Of a DNA stretch of 64,000 bases, positions 17,301 through 27,109 are shown piece by piece (positions within the stretch are counted from its first letter, which is position 1; every line of letters begins with the position of its first letter). Origin of the DNA: Alistipes sp. (GTDB lineage: Bacteria; Bacteroidota; Bacteroidia; Bacteroidales; Rikenellaceae); NCBI GenBank assembly GCA_017935185.1, contig JAGBIC010000003.1, positions 28,857 to 92,856 on the forward strand. Reading direction: 5' to 3'. Position numbers and translations under genes: made by a program. The notes under the pieces were generated by a model that was not told the DNA's origin, made no database searches, and was given only the letters and a program-made list of their open reading frames with translations.

Positions 17301-18917
17301 TTAGTGTGCGAAATCAGCAAAGAAATCGTTGCCCTTGTCATCCACGATGATGAAGGCGGGGAAGTTCTCGACGTATATCTTACGCACAGCCTCCATACCG
17401 AGCTCGGGGAAGTCTACTACCTCCACACTCTTAATCGAGTTCTTGGCCAAAACAGCGGCAGGGCCTCCGATTGAGCCGAGATAGAAACCTCCGTTATCCT
17501 TGCATGCATCGGTAACGGCCTTTGAGCGATTGCCCTTGGCTACCATAACCATCGAGCCGCCATTCTTCTGGAACAAATCAACATAGGGATCCATGCGGCC
17601 TGCTGTGGTGGGGCCGAATGAGCCTGATGCCATACCCTCGGGAGTCTTGGCAGGGCCTGCATAATATACGGGGTGCTTCTTGAAATACTCGGGCATGGGC
17701 TGACCCTCGTCAAGCATCTGCTTGATGCGGGCATGGGCGATGTCGCGGGCTACGATAAGAGTACCCTTAAGGTTAAGACGGGTCTTGATGGGGTATTTTG
17801 TGAGGATCTCACGAACCTTGTCCATTCCCTCGTCGAGGTCGATATCTACTGCAGGAGTCATCGAGGGGGCCTGTGCAGGCAGGAAGCGTGCGGGATTTTT
17901 CTCCAGCTTCTCGATGAAGATACCCTCGGGGGTAATCTTGGCCTTGATGTTGCGGTCGGCCGAGCAGCTAACGCCGATAGCTACGGGGCAGCTTGCAGCG
18001 TGGCGGGGCGCACGAATAACTCTCACATCGTGAACATAATATTTGCCACCGAACTGCGCACCCATGCCCATTGTCTGGCACATCTTGGTGATCTTCTCCT
18101 CCCACTCCAAATCGCGGAAGCAGCGACCGCCCTCGTTGCCCGATGTGGGTAGGTGGTCGAGATAGCCGGCAGAGGCCTTCTTAACAGTTGAAAGACACAT
18201 CTCGGCAGATGTTCCACCAATACAAACTGCGAGGTGGTAGGGAGGACAAGCCGAAGTACCCAAATCCTTGAGGTGCTCCTCGAAGAATGCCACGAGTGAC
18301 TTCTCGTTGAGCAAAGCCTTGGTCTGCTGATAGAGGAATGTCTTGTTGGCCGAGCCGCCGCCCTTGGTGATGAAGAGGAACTCATACTCCATAGAGCCCG
18401 GGTGACCTGCGTAAATATCAATCTGTGCAGGCAGGTTTGTGCCTGAATTTTTCTCGTCGGTCATGGTGAAGGGAACAACCTGTGAGTAGCGCAGGTTGCG
18501 CTCCTTGTAGGTCTCGTATACACCCTTGGCGATGCATGCAGCGTCATCGGCACCGGTGTAAACATCCTCGCCCTTGTGGCCGATACAAATGGCTGTACCG
18601 GTATCCTGACATGTCGGGAGCTCGCCCTCGGCAGCCACTGCCTGATTCATAAGCATGGTATAGGCTACGAACTTGTCGTTGTCAGAGGCCTCGCTATCCT
18701 CCAAAATAGAGGCCAGCTTGGCGAGGTGTGAGGGGCGCAAATAGAATGATACGTCGCTGTAAGCGCGCTTTGAAAGCAACTCCAAACCTTTGGGGTCTAC
18801 CTTCAAAATCTTGCGGCCGTCGCACTCGACAACTTTCACATAATCTTTGGTGAGAAGCTCGTACTCTGTGGTATCCTTCTCGATGGGATAGGGCTCCTGA
18901 TAGATAAAATCAGCCAT
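17301..18917 (-). CDS. fumA: Class I fumarate hydratase (Fe-S)
   Basis: This 538-residue enzyme converts malate and fumarate reversibly with an oxygen-sensitive [4Fe-4S] cluster. Candidate cluster cysteines are in [10 protein letters not shown], the [12 protein letters not shown] region and [14 protein letters not shown]. The C-terminal beta subunit-like domain includes [26 protein letters not shown] and [17 protein letters not shown]. It is the single-chain FumA/FumB type, not a split tartrate dehydratase-like enzyme. It is divergent from ferritin across a 293-base gap with a probable promoter at 19003-19010. Confidence 0.95.
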   Translation of the reverse strand: MADFIYQEPYPIEKDTTEYELLTKDYVKVVECDGRKILKVDPKGLELLSKRAYSDVSFYLRPSHLAKLASILEDSEASDNDKFVAYTMLMNQAVAAEGELPTCQDTGTAICIGHKGEDVYTGADDAACIAKGVYETYKERNLRYSQVVPFTMTDEKNSGTNLPAQIDIYAGHPGSMEYEFLFITKGGGSANKTFLYQQTKALLNEKSLVAFFEEHLKDLGTSACPPYHLAVCIGGTSAEMCLSTVKKASAGYLDHLPTSGNEGGRCFRDLEWEEKITKMCQTMGMGAQFGGKYYVHDVRVIRAPRHAASCPVAIGVSCSADRNIKAKITPEGIFIEKLEKNPARFLPAQAPSMTPAVDIDLDEGMDKVREILTKYPIKTRLNLKGTLIVARDIAHARIKQMLDEGQPMPEYFKKHPVYYAGPAKTPEGMASGSFGPTTAGRMDPYVDLFQKNGGSMVMVAKGNRSKAVTDACKDNGGFYLGSIGGPAAVLAKNSIKSVEVVDFPELGMEAVRKIYVENFPAFIIVDDKGNDFFADFAH

Positions 18918-19002
18918 AGTAATCTATTGTATTTTATTTGTTTTTATTGAATATCTCTTGTGTGGGAGGAGTCTCTCAGCTTATAGACTCTCAAAATCTC
19001 TG

Positions 19003-19010
19003 CAAATTTA
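19003..19010 (-). promoter_or_regulatory. Probable fumarase promoter -7 element
   Basis: The minus strand reads TAAATTTG, matching TAnnTTTG, about 90 bases upstream of the fumarase start codon. Confidence 0.45.
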
Positions 19011-19157
19011 CAAAAAAATGTCTAATATCTTTAGTTTAAAGGCGGAAATTCTTATTTTCCTGCACTTTAGACTGTAAGGGTGGTTGTGTATAAGTAAAAT
19101 TTATCAGGCAATAAAAAATAATAATAAAAAATGGTGACAATAGTAGGTTTTACGTAT

Positions 19158-19165
19158 TATATTTG
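19158..19165 (+). promoter_or_regulatory. Ferritin promoter -7 element
   Basis: TATATTTG matches the Bacteroidetes -7 consensus and lies 45 bases upstream of the ferritin start codon. No obvious Fur-box-like palindrome was recognised around it. Confidence 0.6.
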
Positions 19166-19210
19166 CAATAGGAAAAACCAAAATAATAAACTTCATAAAA
19201 CAACGCAACT

Positions 19211-19732
19211 ATGTTAAGTGTAAAAATGCAGGATGCGCTAAATGCGCAAATCAATGCCGAGATGTGGTCGGCTTATCTCTATCTTTCAATGTCGATGGCC
19301 GCTGCCGACAAGGGTTTGAAAGGCATGGCAAATTGGTTTGCTGTTCAGTTTAAGGAGGAGCAGGATCATGCACAGATTATAATCAACTACATTCTTTCGC
19401 GCGGTGGCCGCGTTAAACTTGCAGCGATTGACGCAGTTGAGACCGAGTGGGATTCGCCTATCGATATGTTTGAGCAGACTCTCACCCACGAGCGTAAGGT
19501 GACCTCGATGATTCACAACCTTTATAACCTTGCTGTCGAGGAGCGCGATCACGCTACAAGCAACATGCTTAATTGGTTTGTTGATGAGCAGGTTGAGGAG
19601 GAGGACTCTGCACGCGAGATTATCGACCAGCTGCGCCTGATAGAGTGCAATAAGTTGGGTCTTTATATGATCGATAAGGAGATGGCTACGCGCACCTACA
19701 CAACTCCATCGCCTTTGGCTACAGCAGAGTAA
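19211..19732 (+). CDS. ftnA: Ferritin
   Basis: This 173-residue non-haem ferritin stores iron as a 24-subunit cage. The ferroxidase residues are visible: Glu in NAQINAEMWSAYLYL, Glu and His in FKEEQDHAQIIINYI, and Glu in AVEERDHATSNMLNWFVDEQVEEE. The chain is of normal length with a short C-terminal tail. It is a single-gene unit with its own promoter and terminator. Confidence 0.95.
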   Translation: MLSVKMQDALNAQINAEMWSAYLYLSMSMAAADKGLKGMANWFAVQFKEEQDHAQIIINYILSRGGRVKLAAIDAVETEWDSPIDMFEQTLTHERKVTSMIHNLYNLAVEERDHATSNMLNWFVDEQVEEEDSAREIIDQLRLIECNKLGLYMIDKEMATRTYTTPSPLATAE

Positions 19733-19783
19733 CGAGATTAGATTGGTAGTAGTAAGAATAATTTTTGTTTAGGTTAGTATGAG

Positions 19784-19812
19784 AAGGGCTGCATCATTTT
19801 GGTGCAGCCCTT
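19784..19812. terminator. Terminator between ferritin and the NSS transporter
   Basis: AAGGGCTGCA and TGCAGCCCTT form a 10-bp stem around a 9-base loop, with T-rich sequence on the right. It lies between convergent genes. Confidence 0.7.
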
Positions 19813-19834
19813 TGTTGTGGTATGATATTTAAGA

Positions 19835-21181
19835 CTATACCAATCCCAAATTCTTGATGAAGATATAGATAATCAACATCGGGGTGATGTAGCGTAGGGT
19901 AAAGCGCAACAGCGGGTAGGCTCGGCCTTTCAATGCTCCGTAGTTGGTAATCTCGTCACGCATAAAACTGCCCTTCATCTGCCATGCTACAAATATACAG
20001 GTCAATAAACCACCGAGCGGCATAACGATGTTGGCCGAGAAGTAGTCAAAGATATCGAAGAACGAGATATTCTCCAAGTTCAAGCCGAAAAGATTGAAGT
20101 CGAAGTGCCATAGCAATGTGAGCAGGCACAATCCTACCGACAGCCCCGAGGTGAGGCGTGTGGCGTTCTTGCGAGAGAGGTTGAACTCCTCGTTAAAATA
20201 TGCTGTCAGCACCTCGTGGAACGAGATTGTCGAGGTGAGCGAAGCCAGCGTGAGCAGAACGAAGAATGCTGCCGACCAAAGGTTGGCCATAGGCATATCC
20301 TTGAAAATCTCGGGTAGGGTGATAAATATCAACGATGCCCCCTCGGCAGGCTCTAATCCTGCGCTGAATACGGCAGGGAAGATCACAAGGCCTGCAAGAA
20401 CAGCCACCAGCAGGGTCAGCAGTGCCACACTGAACGATGTGCCTGTGAGGTTGTTGTCGCTCTTGAAGTATGAGGCGTAGGTCACCATACAACCCATTCC
20501 TACCGAGAGCGAGAAGAATGCCTGACCGATGGCCGTGAAGATGGTGTCGGCCGAGAAAGCCTCCTTGAAATCGGGTTGCAGGAAGAAACGGTATCCCTCG
20601 ATAGCGTTAGGCATAAAGGCCACACGAATAGCCATGATGATAAGTATCACAAAGAGAGCCGGCATCATCACCTTCGAGGCCTTTTCAATACCTTTTACCA
20701 CACCGCGTACGATGATAAGGTGGGTGAGAAGGATAAACAAAATTGTGTAGATCAACTGTCGTGGTGAGGCCTGAAAAGCCGAGAACTGCTCGGTGAATGA
20801 GCCATCGTTCGAGTAGAGCGACCCTGTGGCCGAACTGACAAGATATTCAAGTGACCATCCTGCCACAATATAATAATATCCCGAAATGCACAATGCGCCC
20901 AACACGCCGTTGTAGCCCAACCAGCGCCACGGGCGAGAGAGTGAACGGTATGCGCCCACGGCATTTTGTTTGGTGTGACGTCCTACGGCAAATTCGGCCA
21001 GCATGACGGGTATTCCCACCACAAACACGCACAACAGATATACTAATAGGAATGCAGCACCACCATGTTCGCCTGCCATATAAGGGAATCGCCAGATACT
21101 GCCCAGGCCAATGGCACTTCCAGCTGCGACTAAAATCGCACTTAACTTGCCTCCAAATGAGGCTCTTGCTTGTTCGCTCAT
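19835..21181 (-). CDS. Sodium-dependent transporter, NSS/SNF family
   Basis: This 448-residue inner-membrane protein resembles LeuT-type sodium:neurotransmitter symporters, which take up amino acids or related amines with Na+. The N-terminal hallmark is complete: FGGKLSAILVAAGSAIGLGSIWRFPYMAGEHGGAAFLLVYL. About 11-12 hydrophobic helices follow. TM6-like AFFSLSVGMGCMVTYASYF is present. The substrate cannot be told from sequence. It ends with UAG. The gene has its own TATCTTTG promoter element 23 bases upstream. Confidence 0.92.
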   Translation of the reverse strand: MSEQARASFGGKLSAILVAAGSAIGLGSIWRFPYMAGEHGGAAFLLVYLLCVFVVGIPVMLAEFAVGRHTKQNAVGAYRSLSRPWRWLGYNGVLGALCISGYYYIVAGWSLEYLVSSATGSLYSNDGSFTEQFSAFQASPRQLIYTILFILLTHLIIVRGVVKGIEKASKVMMPALFVILIIMAIRVAFMPNAIEGYRFFLQPDFKEAFSADTIFTAIGQAFFSLSVGMGCMVTYASYFKSDNNLTGTSFSVALLTLLVAVLAGLVIFPAVFSAGLEPAEGASLIFITLPEIFKDMPMANLWSAAFFVLLTLASLTSTISFHEVLTAYFNEEFNLSRKNATRLTSGLSVGLCLLTLLWHFDFNLFGLNLENISFFDIFDYFSANIVMPLGGLLTCIFVAWQMKGSFMRDEITNYGALKGRAYPLLRFTLRYITPMLIIYIFIKNLGLV

Positions 21182-21203
21182 AATTTTTAACCTAACAATG
21201 GGG

Positions 21204-21211
21204 CAAAGATA
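21204..21211 (-). promoter_or_regulatory. NSS transporter promoter -7 element
   Basis: The minus strand reads TATCTTTG, 23 bases upstream of the transporter start codon, implying a very short leader. Confidence 0.6.
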
Positions 21212-21245
21212 GTGAAAATATTATATGTGTGTTGCTTGGAGCAGA

Positions 21246-21278
21246 AAAAAAGCGCAACCCTTGTGGGGGATTGCGCCT
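21246..21278 (-). terminator. Terminator after folB
   Basis: Read on the minus strand, GGCGCAA..CCC pairs with GGG..TTGCGC and is followed by a run of seven T. It ends the tyrS-folB unit. Confidence 0.75.
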
Positions 21279-21294
21279 TAATTCATATTATTTT

Positions 21295-21648
21295 TTACCC
21301 TTTCAGCGTGACGCTTACTCGGCCTATCTTGCCGCCAAGTGGCGGGGCGAGTTTTGCCACTGTGCACTCCACCTCCACAATCTGCGGGAAATGCTCCTTT
21401 ACTGCGCCGATGATGTTTTGTGCCACACGTTCGATGGTGCGCTGGGTGGTTTTCATCTGGGCCTCCACAATCTCATAGACGGTCAGATAGTTCACCGCCT
21501 TCTCCACCGCATCCTCTTGGGCCACATCGCCCAAATGGGTGGTGATTGTTAGCGCCACATTGAAACGGTTTCCCACCTTCTGCTCCAAATCGTAGCAGCC
21601 GTGGTAGGCCTTGAACTCCATATCTTGCAGTTGAATGGTGTAGAGCAT
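21295..21648 (-). CDS. folB: Dihydroneopterin aldolase
   Basis: This 117-residue folate enzyme cleaves 7,8-dihydroneopterin. It has the family's MEFKAYHGCYDLEQKVGNRFNVALTI, the YEIVEAQMKTTQRTIERVAQNI helix and the closing LAPPLGGKIGRVSVTL. The start MLYTIQLQDMEFKAYHG is chosen because homology begins there; the open frame upstream runs into tyrS in another frame. It lies 11 bases after tyrS and is probably co-transcribed. Confidence 0.93.
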   Translation of the reverse strand: MLYTIQLQDMEFKAYHGCYDLEQKVGNRFNVALTITTHLGDVAQEDAVEKAVNYLTVYEIVEAQMKTTQRTIERVAQNIIGAVKEHFPQIVEVECTVAKLAPPLGGKIGRVSVTLKG

Positions 21649-21659
21649 GGCTGCAATAA

Positions 21660-22958
21660 TTACTCGACAATAATCAGATAGTAGTTCTTCTTGCCACGCT
21701 GTGCAATCATATATTTGCCGGCGATAAGATCCTCCTCGGTAACTGTGCGCATGGCGTCGGCAACCTTCTCCTTGTTGAGCGATACGCCGCCACCCTGTAC
21801 CATCTTGCGGCACTCACCCTTTGAGGGGAATACCTTGGTAAGCTCGGCACACAAATCAACGAATGTGCAACCCAACTGTTCGCGATTGATGTTAAACTGA
21901 GGAACACCCTCGAATACCTGCAACAAGGTCTGCTCGTCGAGCTTGTGCAACGCCTCCGAAGTGGCACCACCGAATAGAATCTGCGAAGCTTCGACAGCCT
22001 TCTCATACTCCTCGGCCGAGTGAATCATTGTAGTGACCTCCTTTGCAAGGGTCTTCTGCAACTCGCGCAGGTGGGGGGCCTCCTCGTGACGAGCGATGAG
22101 CGACTCGATAGTCTCGCGGTCGAGCAAGGTGAATATCTTGATATAGCGCTTTGCATCCTCATCGCTTACATTCAACCAGAACTGGTAGAACTTGTAGGGT
22201 GAAGTGTAGGCAGGTGAGAGCCATACGTTGCCACTCTCGGTCTTGCCGAATTTTGTACCGTCGGCCTTGGTAATCAAGGGGCAGGTGATGGCAAAAGCCT
22301 CATTCTCCGAGCCGAGCTTGCGGCGGATAAGCTCTGTGCCGGTGGTGATGTTACCCCACTGGTCGGCACCACCAAGCTGAACCTTGCAGTTCAGGGTCTG
22401 ATAGAGGTGCAGGAAGTCGTACCCCTGCAAAAGCTGATAGGTAAACTCGGTGAACGACATACCCTCGCCCTCGCCGCTGAAACGCTTCTTTACAGAATCT
22501 TTGGCCATCATGTAATTTACAGTGATGCACTTGCCGATGTCGCGTGCGAAATCGAGGAACGAAAACTCCTTCATCCAATCGTAGTTGTTCACCAAAAGTG
22601 CCTTGTTCTCGGCGTCAGACTCAAAGTCGATAAGCTTTGCCAGCTGTGCCTTGATAGCCTCCTGATTATGGCGCAAAGTGGCCTCGTCCAAGAGATTGCG
22701 CTCCTGAGATTTACCGCTGGGGTCGCCAATCATTCCGGTTGCGCCGCCGACCAATGCGATGGGACGGTGTCCGCACATCTGGAAATGCTTCAAAATCATT
22801 ACGCCCACCAAGTGGCCGATATGCAGTGAGTCGGCTGTGGGGTCGATACCCAGATAAGCCGTTGTCATCTCCTTCTCCAATTGCTCTTTTGCGCCCGGCA
22901 TGATGGTGTGAATCATGCCACGCCATTCGAGCTCTTCCACAAAATTCTTTGTTGCCAT
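21660..22958 (-). CDS. tyrS: Tyrosyl-tRNA synthetase
   Basis: This 432-residue class I synthetase charges tRNA-Tyr. The HIGH motif is in [13 protein letters not shown], and the KMSKS loop appears as [31 protein letters not shown] is the tyrosine-binding region. The C-terminal S4-like RNA-binding domain ends [43 protein letters not shown]. It is of the bacterial TyrRS type and heads the tyrS-folB unit. Confidence 0.97.
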   Translation of the reverse strand: MATKNFVEELEWRGMIHTIMPGAKEQLEKEMTTAYLGIDPTADSLHIGHLVGVMILKHFQMCGHRPIALVGGATGMIGDPSGKSQERNLLDEATLRHNQEAIKAQLAKLIDFESDAENKALLVNNYDWMKEFSFLDFARDIGKCITVNYMMAKDSVKKRFSGEGEGMSFTEFTYQLLQGYDFLHLYQTLNCKVQLGGADQWGNITTGTELIRRKLGSENEAFAITCPLITKADGTKFGKTESGNVWLSPAYTSPYKFYQFWLNVSDEDAKRYIKIFTLLDRETIESLIARHEEAPHLRELQKTLAKEVTTMIHSAEEYEKAVEASQILFGGATSEALHKLDEQTLLQVFEGVPQFNINREQLGCTFVDLCAELTKVFPSKGECRKMVQGGGVSLNKEKVADAMRTVTEEDLIAGKYMIAQRGKKNYYLIIVE

Positions 22959-22994
22959 TGTTTTTCGCTTTATCTTAATTTTATTGTTATAATC

Positions 22995-24830
22995 CTATTC
23001 ATACTCCATGTCGAGAACATTCTTGAGCTTCAGCAGCGTGGGGTGGTGCTCGGTCATGTATTTTATTTTATCCTCCAACTTTATTGGTCGTGAGGCCTTG
23101 ATCTGTTCGTTTATCTTAACCTCCAACTCCAAGGCTCCGTTTATCTGGGCTATGCGGGCAATCGAGTAGAGTATCTCGGTCTTTGAACGCATAATCTCCT
23201 CATAGAGTGTTTGCGACGGCACCTCCACGGTTATGGTGTGGGCGGTAACCTTCATCGCTTCGAATGCCACGATAAATCGTGGACGCTCCTCCAAAACCTT
23301 TGCGATAATCTCTTCGCGGTGTGCGGCAATCTTCTCCTCGCTTTGGCTGTCGTAGACTACATTCTCGTTCTTCTTCTCCTCGTTTTGAGGTTGTGTTGTG
23401 GGATTCAAAGTCTGCATCAACGATGACAACGAGAGGCTCTCCAACGATGAGCTGTGGTGCGGCGCGTGATGTCCGCTGCTCGGTTCCTGTTCTGCCATTT
23501 GTGGCGAGGTGACCTCGTGTATGGTTGGCCTTACTGCAGGCGATGGTGCGATAGCTTGCGCAGAAGTAACAGCTTCTGTGTTACTCTTTGTTACGCTCTG
23601 CTCTGCACTGTTTGTTATGGGTGAACTTGTAGCTGTGCCCGTTGCACTATTCTGTGAGGGTTGGGCTGCGCCGGCCGGCACAAACTTGCTGGGAAGGTCG
23701 GGGAGCGAGTACTCCTCGGCTAAAGGGTCGTCATCATTTTTTTTTTTGCCGAGACCCGCAATCTTCATGAGCCCCAGTTCCACAAGCAAGCGTTGGTTCG
23801 ACGACTGTTTTATCCTGCCGTCAGATTCGGTGAGTAACGATATAGCTCCAAAGAGGAAATCTGCGCTGCAATTCTCTGCTTGACGACGATATCGCTCCAG
23901 CAGGGTTCCCGTAAGCTCGATGAGTGAAATTGCAGGCCCTTTGGCCAATAGCAAATCACGCATATGCTGATTGAGTCCACTCATGAACGTCTGCTCCGAG
24001 AAACCTTTTGCCAGCACCTCGTCGAAGCGAATCAGAGCAGAGGTGTAGTCGCCGGCAAGCAGCAAATCGGTCATGGTGAAATAGGTGTCGTAGTCAAGCA
24101 CGTTGAGAGTCTGTGCAACCTCCTTGTAACGTAGGTCGGCGTCACAGAACGAAACCGCCTTGTCAAACATTGAGAGCGCATCACGCATACCTCCGTCGGC
24201 CTTCTGGGCGATAAGGTTGAGCGACTCCTCGTCATATTTAACCCCCTCCTGCTCGGCGATATGCTTCAGGTAGCCAACGGCGTCAGCAACCTTAATGCGG
24301 TTGAAGTCGTAGACCTGACAGCGCGACAGGATGGTGGGGATAATCTTGTGTTTCTCGGTGGTGGCCAAGATAAATACTGCATGCTTCGGCGGCTCTTCCA
24401 ATGTTTTGAGGAAGGCGTTGAAAGCCTGCTGCGATAACATGTGAACCTCGTCGATGATAAAGAGTGAGTATTGTCCGATTTGTGGCAATATGCGCACCTG
24501 CTCGATAAGGTTGCGGATGTCGTCTACCGAGTTGTTCGATGCGGCGTCAAGCTCGTGGATATTGAGCGAGCGACCCTCGTTGAACGAGCGGCACGACTCG
24601 CACTCGTTGCACGCCTCGGCACCATTGGGGTTCATGCAGTTTATCGCTTTGGCAAAGATTCGGGCGCAGGTGGTTTTACCCACACCGCGAGGGCCGCAGA
24701 AAAGATATGCATGCGCCAACTGACCACGCTCGATAGCATTTTTCAATGTCGAGGTGATACTCTGTTGGCCTACAACTGATGCAAATGTTGCGGGACGGTA
24801 TTTTCTTGCCGAAACGATAAATTCACTCAT
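22995..24830 (-). CDS. dnaX: DNA polymerase III subunits gamma and tau
   Basis: This 611-residue clamp-loader ATPase has Walker A GPRGVGKTT (residues 46-54), the zinc cysteines Cys65, Cys74, Cys77 and Cys80, the DEVH Walker B in SLFIIDEVHMLS and the SRC motif in ILSRCQVYDF. Domains I-III end around residue 360, followed by a Ser/Thr/Pro/Gln-rich linker and a tau-type C-terminal domain. Right at the boundary the mRNA has eleven consecutive A residues (codons 362-365). Gain or loss of one A would end the protein within five codons, giving a gamma-like form of about 365 residues. The promoter lies 8-15 bases upstream. Confidence 0.96.
   Translation of the reverse strand: MSEFIVSARKYRPATFASVVGQQSITSTLKNAIERGQLAHAYLFCGPRGVGKTTCARIFAKAINCMNPNGAEACNECESCRSFNEGRSLNIHELDAASNNSVDDIRNLIEQVRILPQIGQYSLFIIDEVHMLSQQAFNAFLKTLEEPPKHAVFILATTEKHKIIPTILSRCQVYDFNRIKVADAVGYLKHIAEQEGVKYDEESLNLIAQKADGGMRDALSMFDKAVSFCDADLRYKEVAQTLNVLDYDTYFTMTDLLLAGDYTSALIRFDEVLAKGFSEQTFMSGLNQHMRDLLLAKGPAISLIELTGTLLERYRRQAENCSADFLFGAISLLTESDGRIKQSSNQRLLVELGLMKIAGLGKKKNDDDPLAEEYSLPDLPSKFVPAGAAQPSQNSATGTATSSPITNSAEQSVTKSNTEAVTSAQAIAPSPAVRPTIHEVTSPQMAEQEPSSGHHAPHHSSSLESLSLSSLMQTLNPTTQPQNEEKKNENVVYDSQSEEKIAAHREEIIAKVLEERPRFIVAFEAMKVTAHTITVEVPSQTLYEEIMRSKTEILYSIARIAQINGALELEVKINEQIKASRPIKLEDKIKYMTEHHPTLLKLKNVLDMEYE
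23737..23747 (-). promoter_or_regulatory. A11 slippage tract in dnaX
   Basis: The minus strand carries eleven A in a row, read as AAA AAA AAA AAT in frame. One extra A places TGA TGA directly after four lysine codons. One missing A gives K-K-K-M-M-T-T-L then TAG. It lies exactly at the end of clamp-loader domain III, where other bacteria produce the short gamma subunit by frameshifting or transcriptional slippage. Confidence 0.6.
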
Positions 24831-24837
24831 AACACCG

Positions 24838-24845
24838 CAAAGGTA
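24838..24845 (-). promoter_or_regulatory. dnaX promoter -7 element
   Basis: The minus strand reads TACCTTTG a few bases upstream of the dnaX start codon, implying an almost leaderless message. Confidence 0.5.
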
Positions 24846-24890
24846 TAAACTTTTTTGGAAATATATAGTTAATGAGGTTGTAAAGTATGA

Positions 24891-24922
24891 AAATAAATGC
24901 GTGGCTAACCACGCATTTATTT
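24891..24922. terminator. Terminator after the GH2 gene
   Basis: AAATAAATGCGTGG and CCACGCATTTATTT form a perfect 14-bp stem with a 4-base loop. On the minus strand it ends in T-rich sequence below the GH2 gene. Confidence 0.85.
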
Positions 24923-24948
24923 CCTTTTATGTTAGAGGGTTGTTTTGT

Positions 24949-27012
24949 TTATAAATCTTCAACTTTTGTTTTTAGAATTTTTTGTAGCTCATAGGCTGCT
25001 GGTTTCCAGTTTCCATCGAAATCAATGATTGATGTGTTTGCGGTTGCCGGAACGCAATCATGCCCCATCCATAGATATAGACCACCGCATTGTGGGAATT
25101 TCTTCTTCATTTGTCTTAGGGCAGACGTAAGGCCGTTAACTTGACTTTGCTGGCTCCATTGAACAAATTCCTCCAATAATTCGGGATCTTGCCCATTATG
25201 CTCAATTTTGTACTGATCCCATTGAATCCACCATGGGTATTGATTCCAGAAAGGATTGCTGGTATTTGCAGGAAACGCCTCGTAATCTCCTTTGTACTTG
25301 AGGATTGTAGCAGTGGGCGTGGCCCCGGGGGCTCCCATTTCGGAGATAAACAGTGCATCGTTTGCTGCCCAATATTTATCAATGCCTTTAATTGAGTAAT
25401 CGTTATTTGGAGTATCATATGGGATTGCCCATGGGCCATGAGTATCCCAATTTTTGCCTGAACCAAAATTCTGCCATCCGGCGGTTATATTTATGCCGGA
25501 GGGAGATGCAGGAACAAATCGAGTGTTCGGATCTTCGGATGAAACAATATCATACATTCTGCGAATCATTGGGTGGTCGATCTTTATAGGCTCGGTGTCA
25601 CCACGTAAATATAACTCATTGCCTCCACACCAAGTGAAAATAGCAACATGATGCTTGTTTCGCTGAACATAATGTCTTACAATATGTGACATCTGCTCTA
25701 TTGTAACAGGGTCTTCGGGCGGATAATTGTCGACACCCGAAGAGGATAGCGGGAAGTCTTGATGGATCATAAGTCCAAGTTCGTCACATGTGTCGTAGAG
25801 CCAATCTTTTTCTGGGAAGCCTCCGCCCCAGATTCTGATGACATTAAAGCCCATCTCTTTGTACGCTTGCAGCAGATTTTTGTAATCCTCTTTTGTCAGA
25901 TCGGCGAAATTCGGTCTTATGGGTGTCCAATTTATGCCTTGTAGAAAAATGGGTTTGTCGTTTACGACACATATCCATTTGTCGGCCTCCTTTGGCGCAT
26001 TTTTATTGCTCTCCCAACAAACCGACTTAAAGCCGACCCTGCGTTTCAGTGTCTCTTTAACGGTGCCGTTCTCGTCTATAAGGGTGCATGATAGGGCATA
26101 AAGCGGTTGCTTGCCTTCGCCATTCGGATACCAGCGTTCAACCTTTAAGTTGTTATAAACCTTGCCGTCTGCTAATTCCGCGGCGGGCAGAGTTTCGTTT
26201 ATCAAATATTTGCCGTTGGCATCGGTTAGTTCAATCTTTACCTCTCCTTTTTTAGCAGCCAATGAGAGATCTGTTGAAATAGTTAACGCTCCGATATCTT
26301 TATGTCGATTTGCCGAAGCCAAAACATTTAGGTTGTTAATCTTCACCTCTTCTTTGTCCAGTACCTCCAAGGTTACATTGTCCCAAATGCCAATTTGAAC
26401 GATTCGGGGAATCCAATCCCAGCCATAATAGAAACGGGGTTTCCACTCTTTGATTTTTGAGGTGAATCCAATCTGACCTAAGTATCGTGGCGGCAAATTA
26501 AAGACAACGGTAAGTGTATTGTCGGAGTCATTCAGAAATTTTGATATGTCGAACGTGTATGGAATAAATGCGTTGTTAAACTCTCCTGCGAGATTGCCGT
26601 TTACGTATATAAAGCCATTATCATCAAGGCCATTAAACTTGATGTTTACCTTCTCTTTTTTTTGTATCCATTCATCGGGGATAGTGGTTGTGAAAAGCCA
26701 ATGTCGATGCTCAATCCATTCAATTGATTTGTAATTTCTGCCATAATTCCAATTTTCTATAATTCCAGCATCTAATAGGGCTTTTTGAACCGAGCCCGGG
26801 ACTTTGACTGCTATTCCAGCCACATCGGCGGCACTATTTTGTTTGTGATTTTTCAAATCAAAGTTTAAGCGCCATACTTCAGGGGTGTAGCCCCAAAGTC
26901 GCCACTCCAACTCCCCCATGTCGAAAAATTTATTGGGGGTTGAACTGTTTTGGGCATACCCCGATAGGTTCATCAGTAATAGGACGCATGCAATTATTAG
27001 ATTTCTTTTCAT
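24949..27012 (-). CDS. Secreted GH2 glycoside hydrolase, beta-mannosidase-like
   Basis: This 687-residue enzyme has a signal peptide (ending SGYAQ). A GH2 sugar-binding domain follows (WLFTTTIPDEW, FNGLDDNGFIYVNGNLAGEFNNAF), then an Ig-like domain and a TIM barrel starting FLQGINWTPIRPNF. The acid/base glutamate is in FTWCGGNELYLRGD, and the nucleophile is probably Glu in FISEMGAPGATPT. GINWTPI and IRIWGGGFPEKDWLYDTCDELGLMIHQDFPLS are typical of beta-mannosidases. It is shorter than full-length relatives (about 850 residues) because the C-terminal domains are absent. It lies beside a GlpR-like repressor gene, 97 bases downstream of it on the same strand. Confidence 0.85.
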   Translation of the reverse strand: MKRNLIIACVLLLMNLSGYAQNSSTPNKFFDMGELEWRLWGYTPEVWRLNFDLKNHKQNSAADVAGIAVKVPGSVQKALLDAGIIENWNYGRNYKSIEWIEHRHWLFTTTIPDEWIQKKEKVNIKFNGLDDNGFIYVNGNLAGEFNNAFIPYTFDISKFLNDSDNTLTVVFNLPPRYLGQIGFTSKIKEWKPRFYYGWDWIPRIVQIGIWDNVTLEVLDKEEVKINNLNVLASANRHKDIGALTISTDLSLAAKKGEVKIELTDANGKYLINETLPAAELADGKVYNNLKVERWYPNGEGKQPLYALSCTLIDENGTVKETLKRRVGFKSVCWESNKNAPKEADKWICVVNDKPIFLQGINWTPIRPNFADLTKEDYKNLLQAYKEMGFNVIRIWGGGFPEKDWLYDTCDELGLMIHQDFPLSSSGVDNYPPEDPVTIEQMSHIVRHYVQRNKHHVAIFTWCGGNELYLRGDTEPIKIDHPMIRRMYDIVSSEDPNTRFVPASPSGINITAGWQNFGSGKNWDTHGPWAIPYDTPNNDYSIKGIDKYWAANDALFISEMGAPGATPTATILKYKGDYEAFPANTSNPFWNQYPWWIQWDQYKIEHNGQDPELLEEFVQWSQQSQVNGLTSALRQMKKKFPQCGGLYLWMGHDCVPATANTSIIDFDGNWKPAAYELQKILKTKVEDL

Positions 27013-27109
27013 CGTTATTTTACAATTTGTAGTAGTTTTCTATTGGATAAGTAAAAGTAAATTGCGAATACCGGTGTTGTATTTTTTTGCGGATAAGGTC
27101 CTGTGAAGA

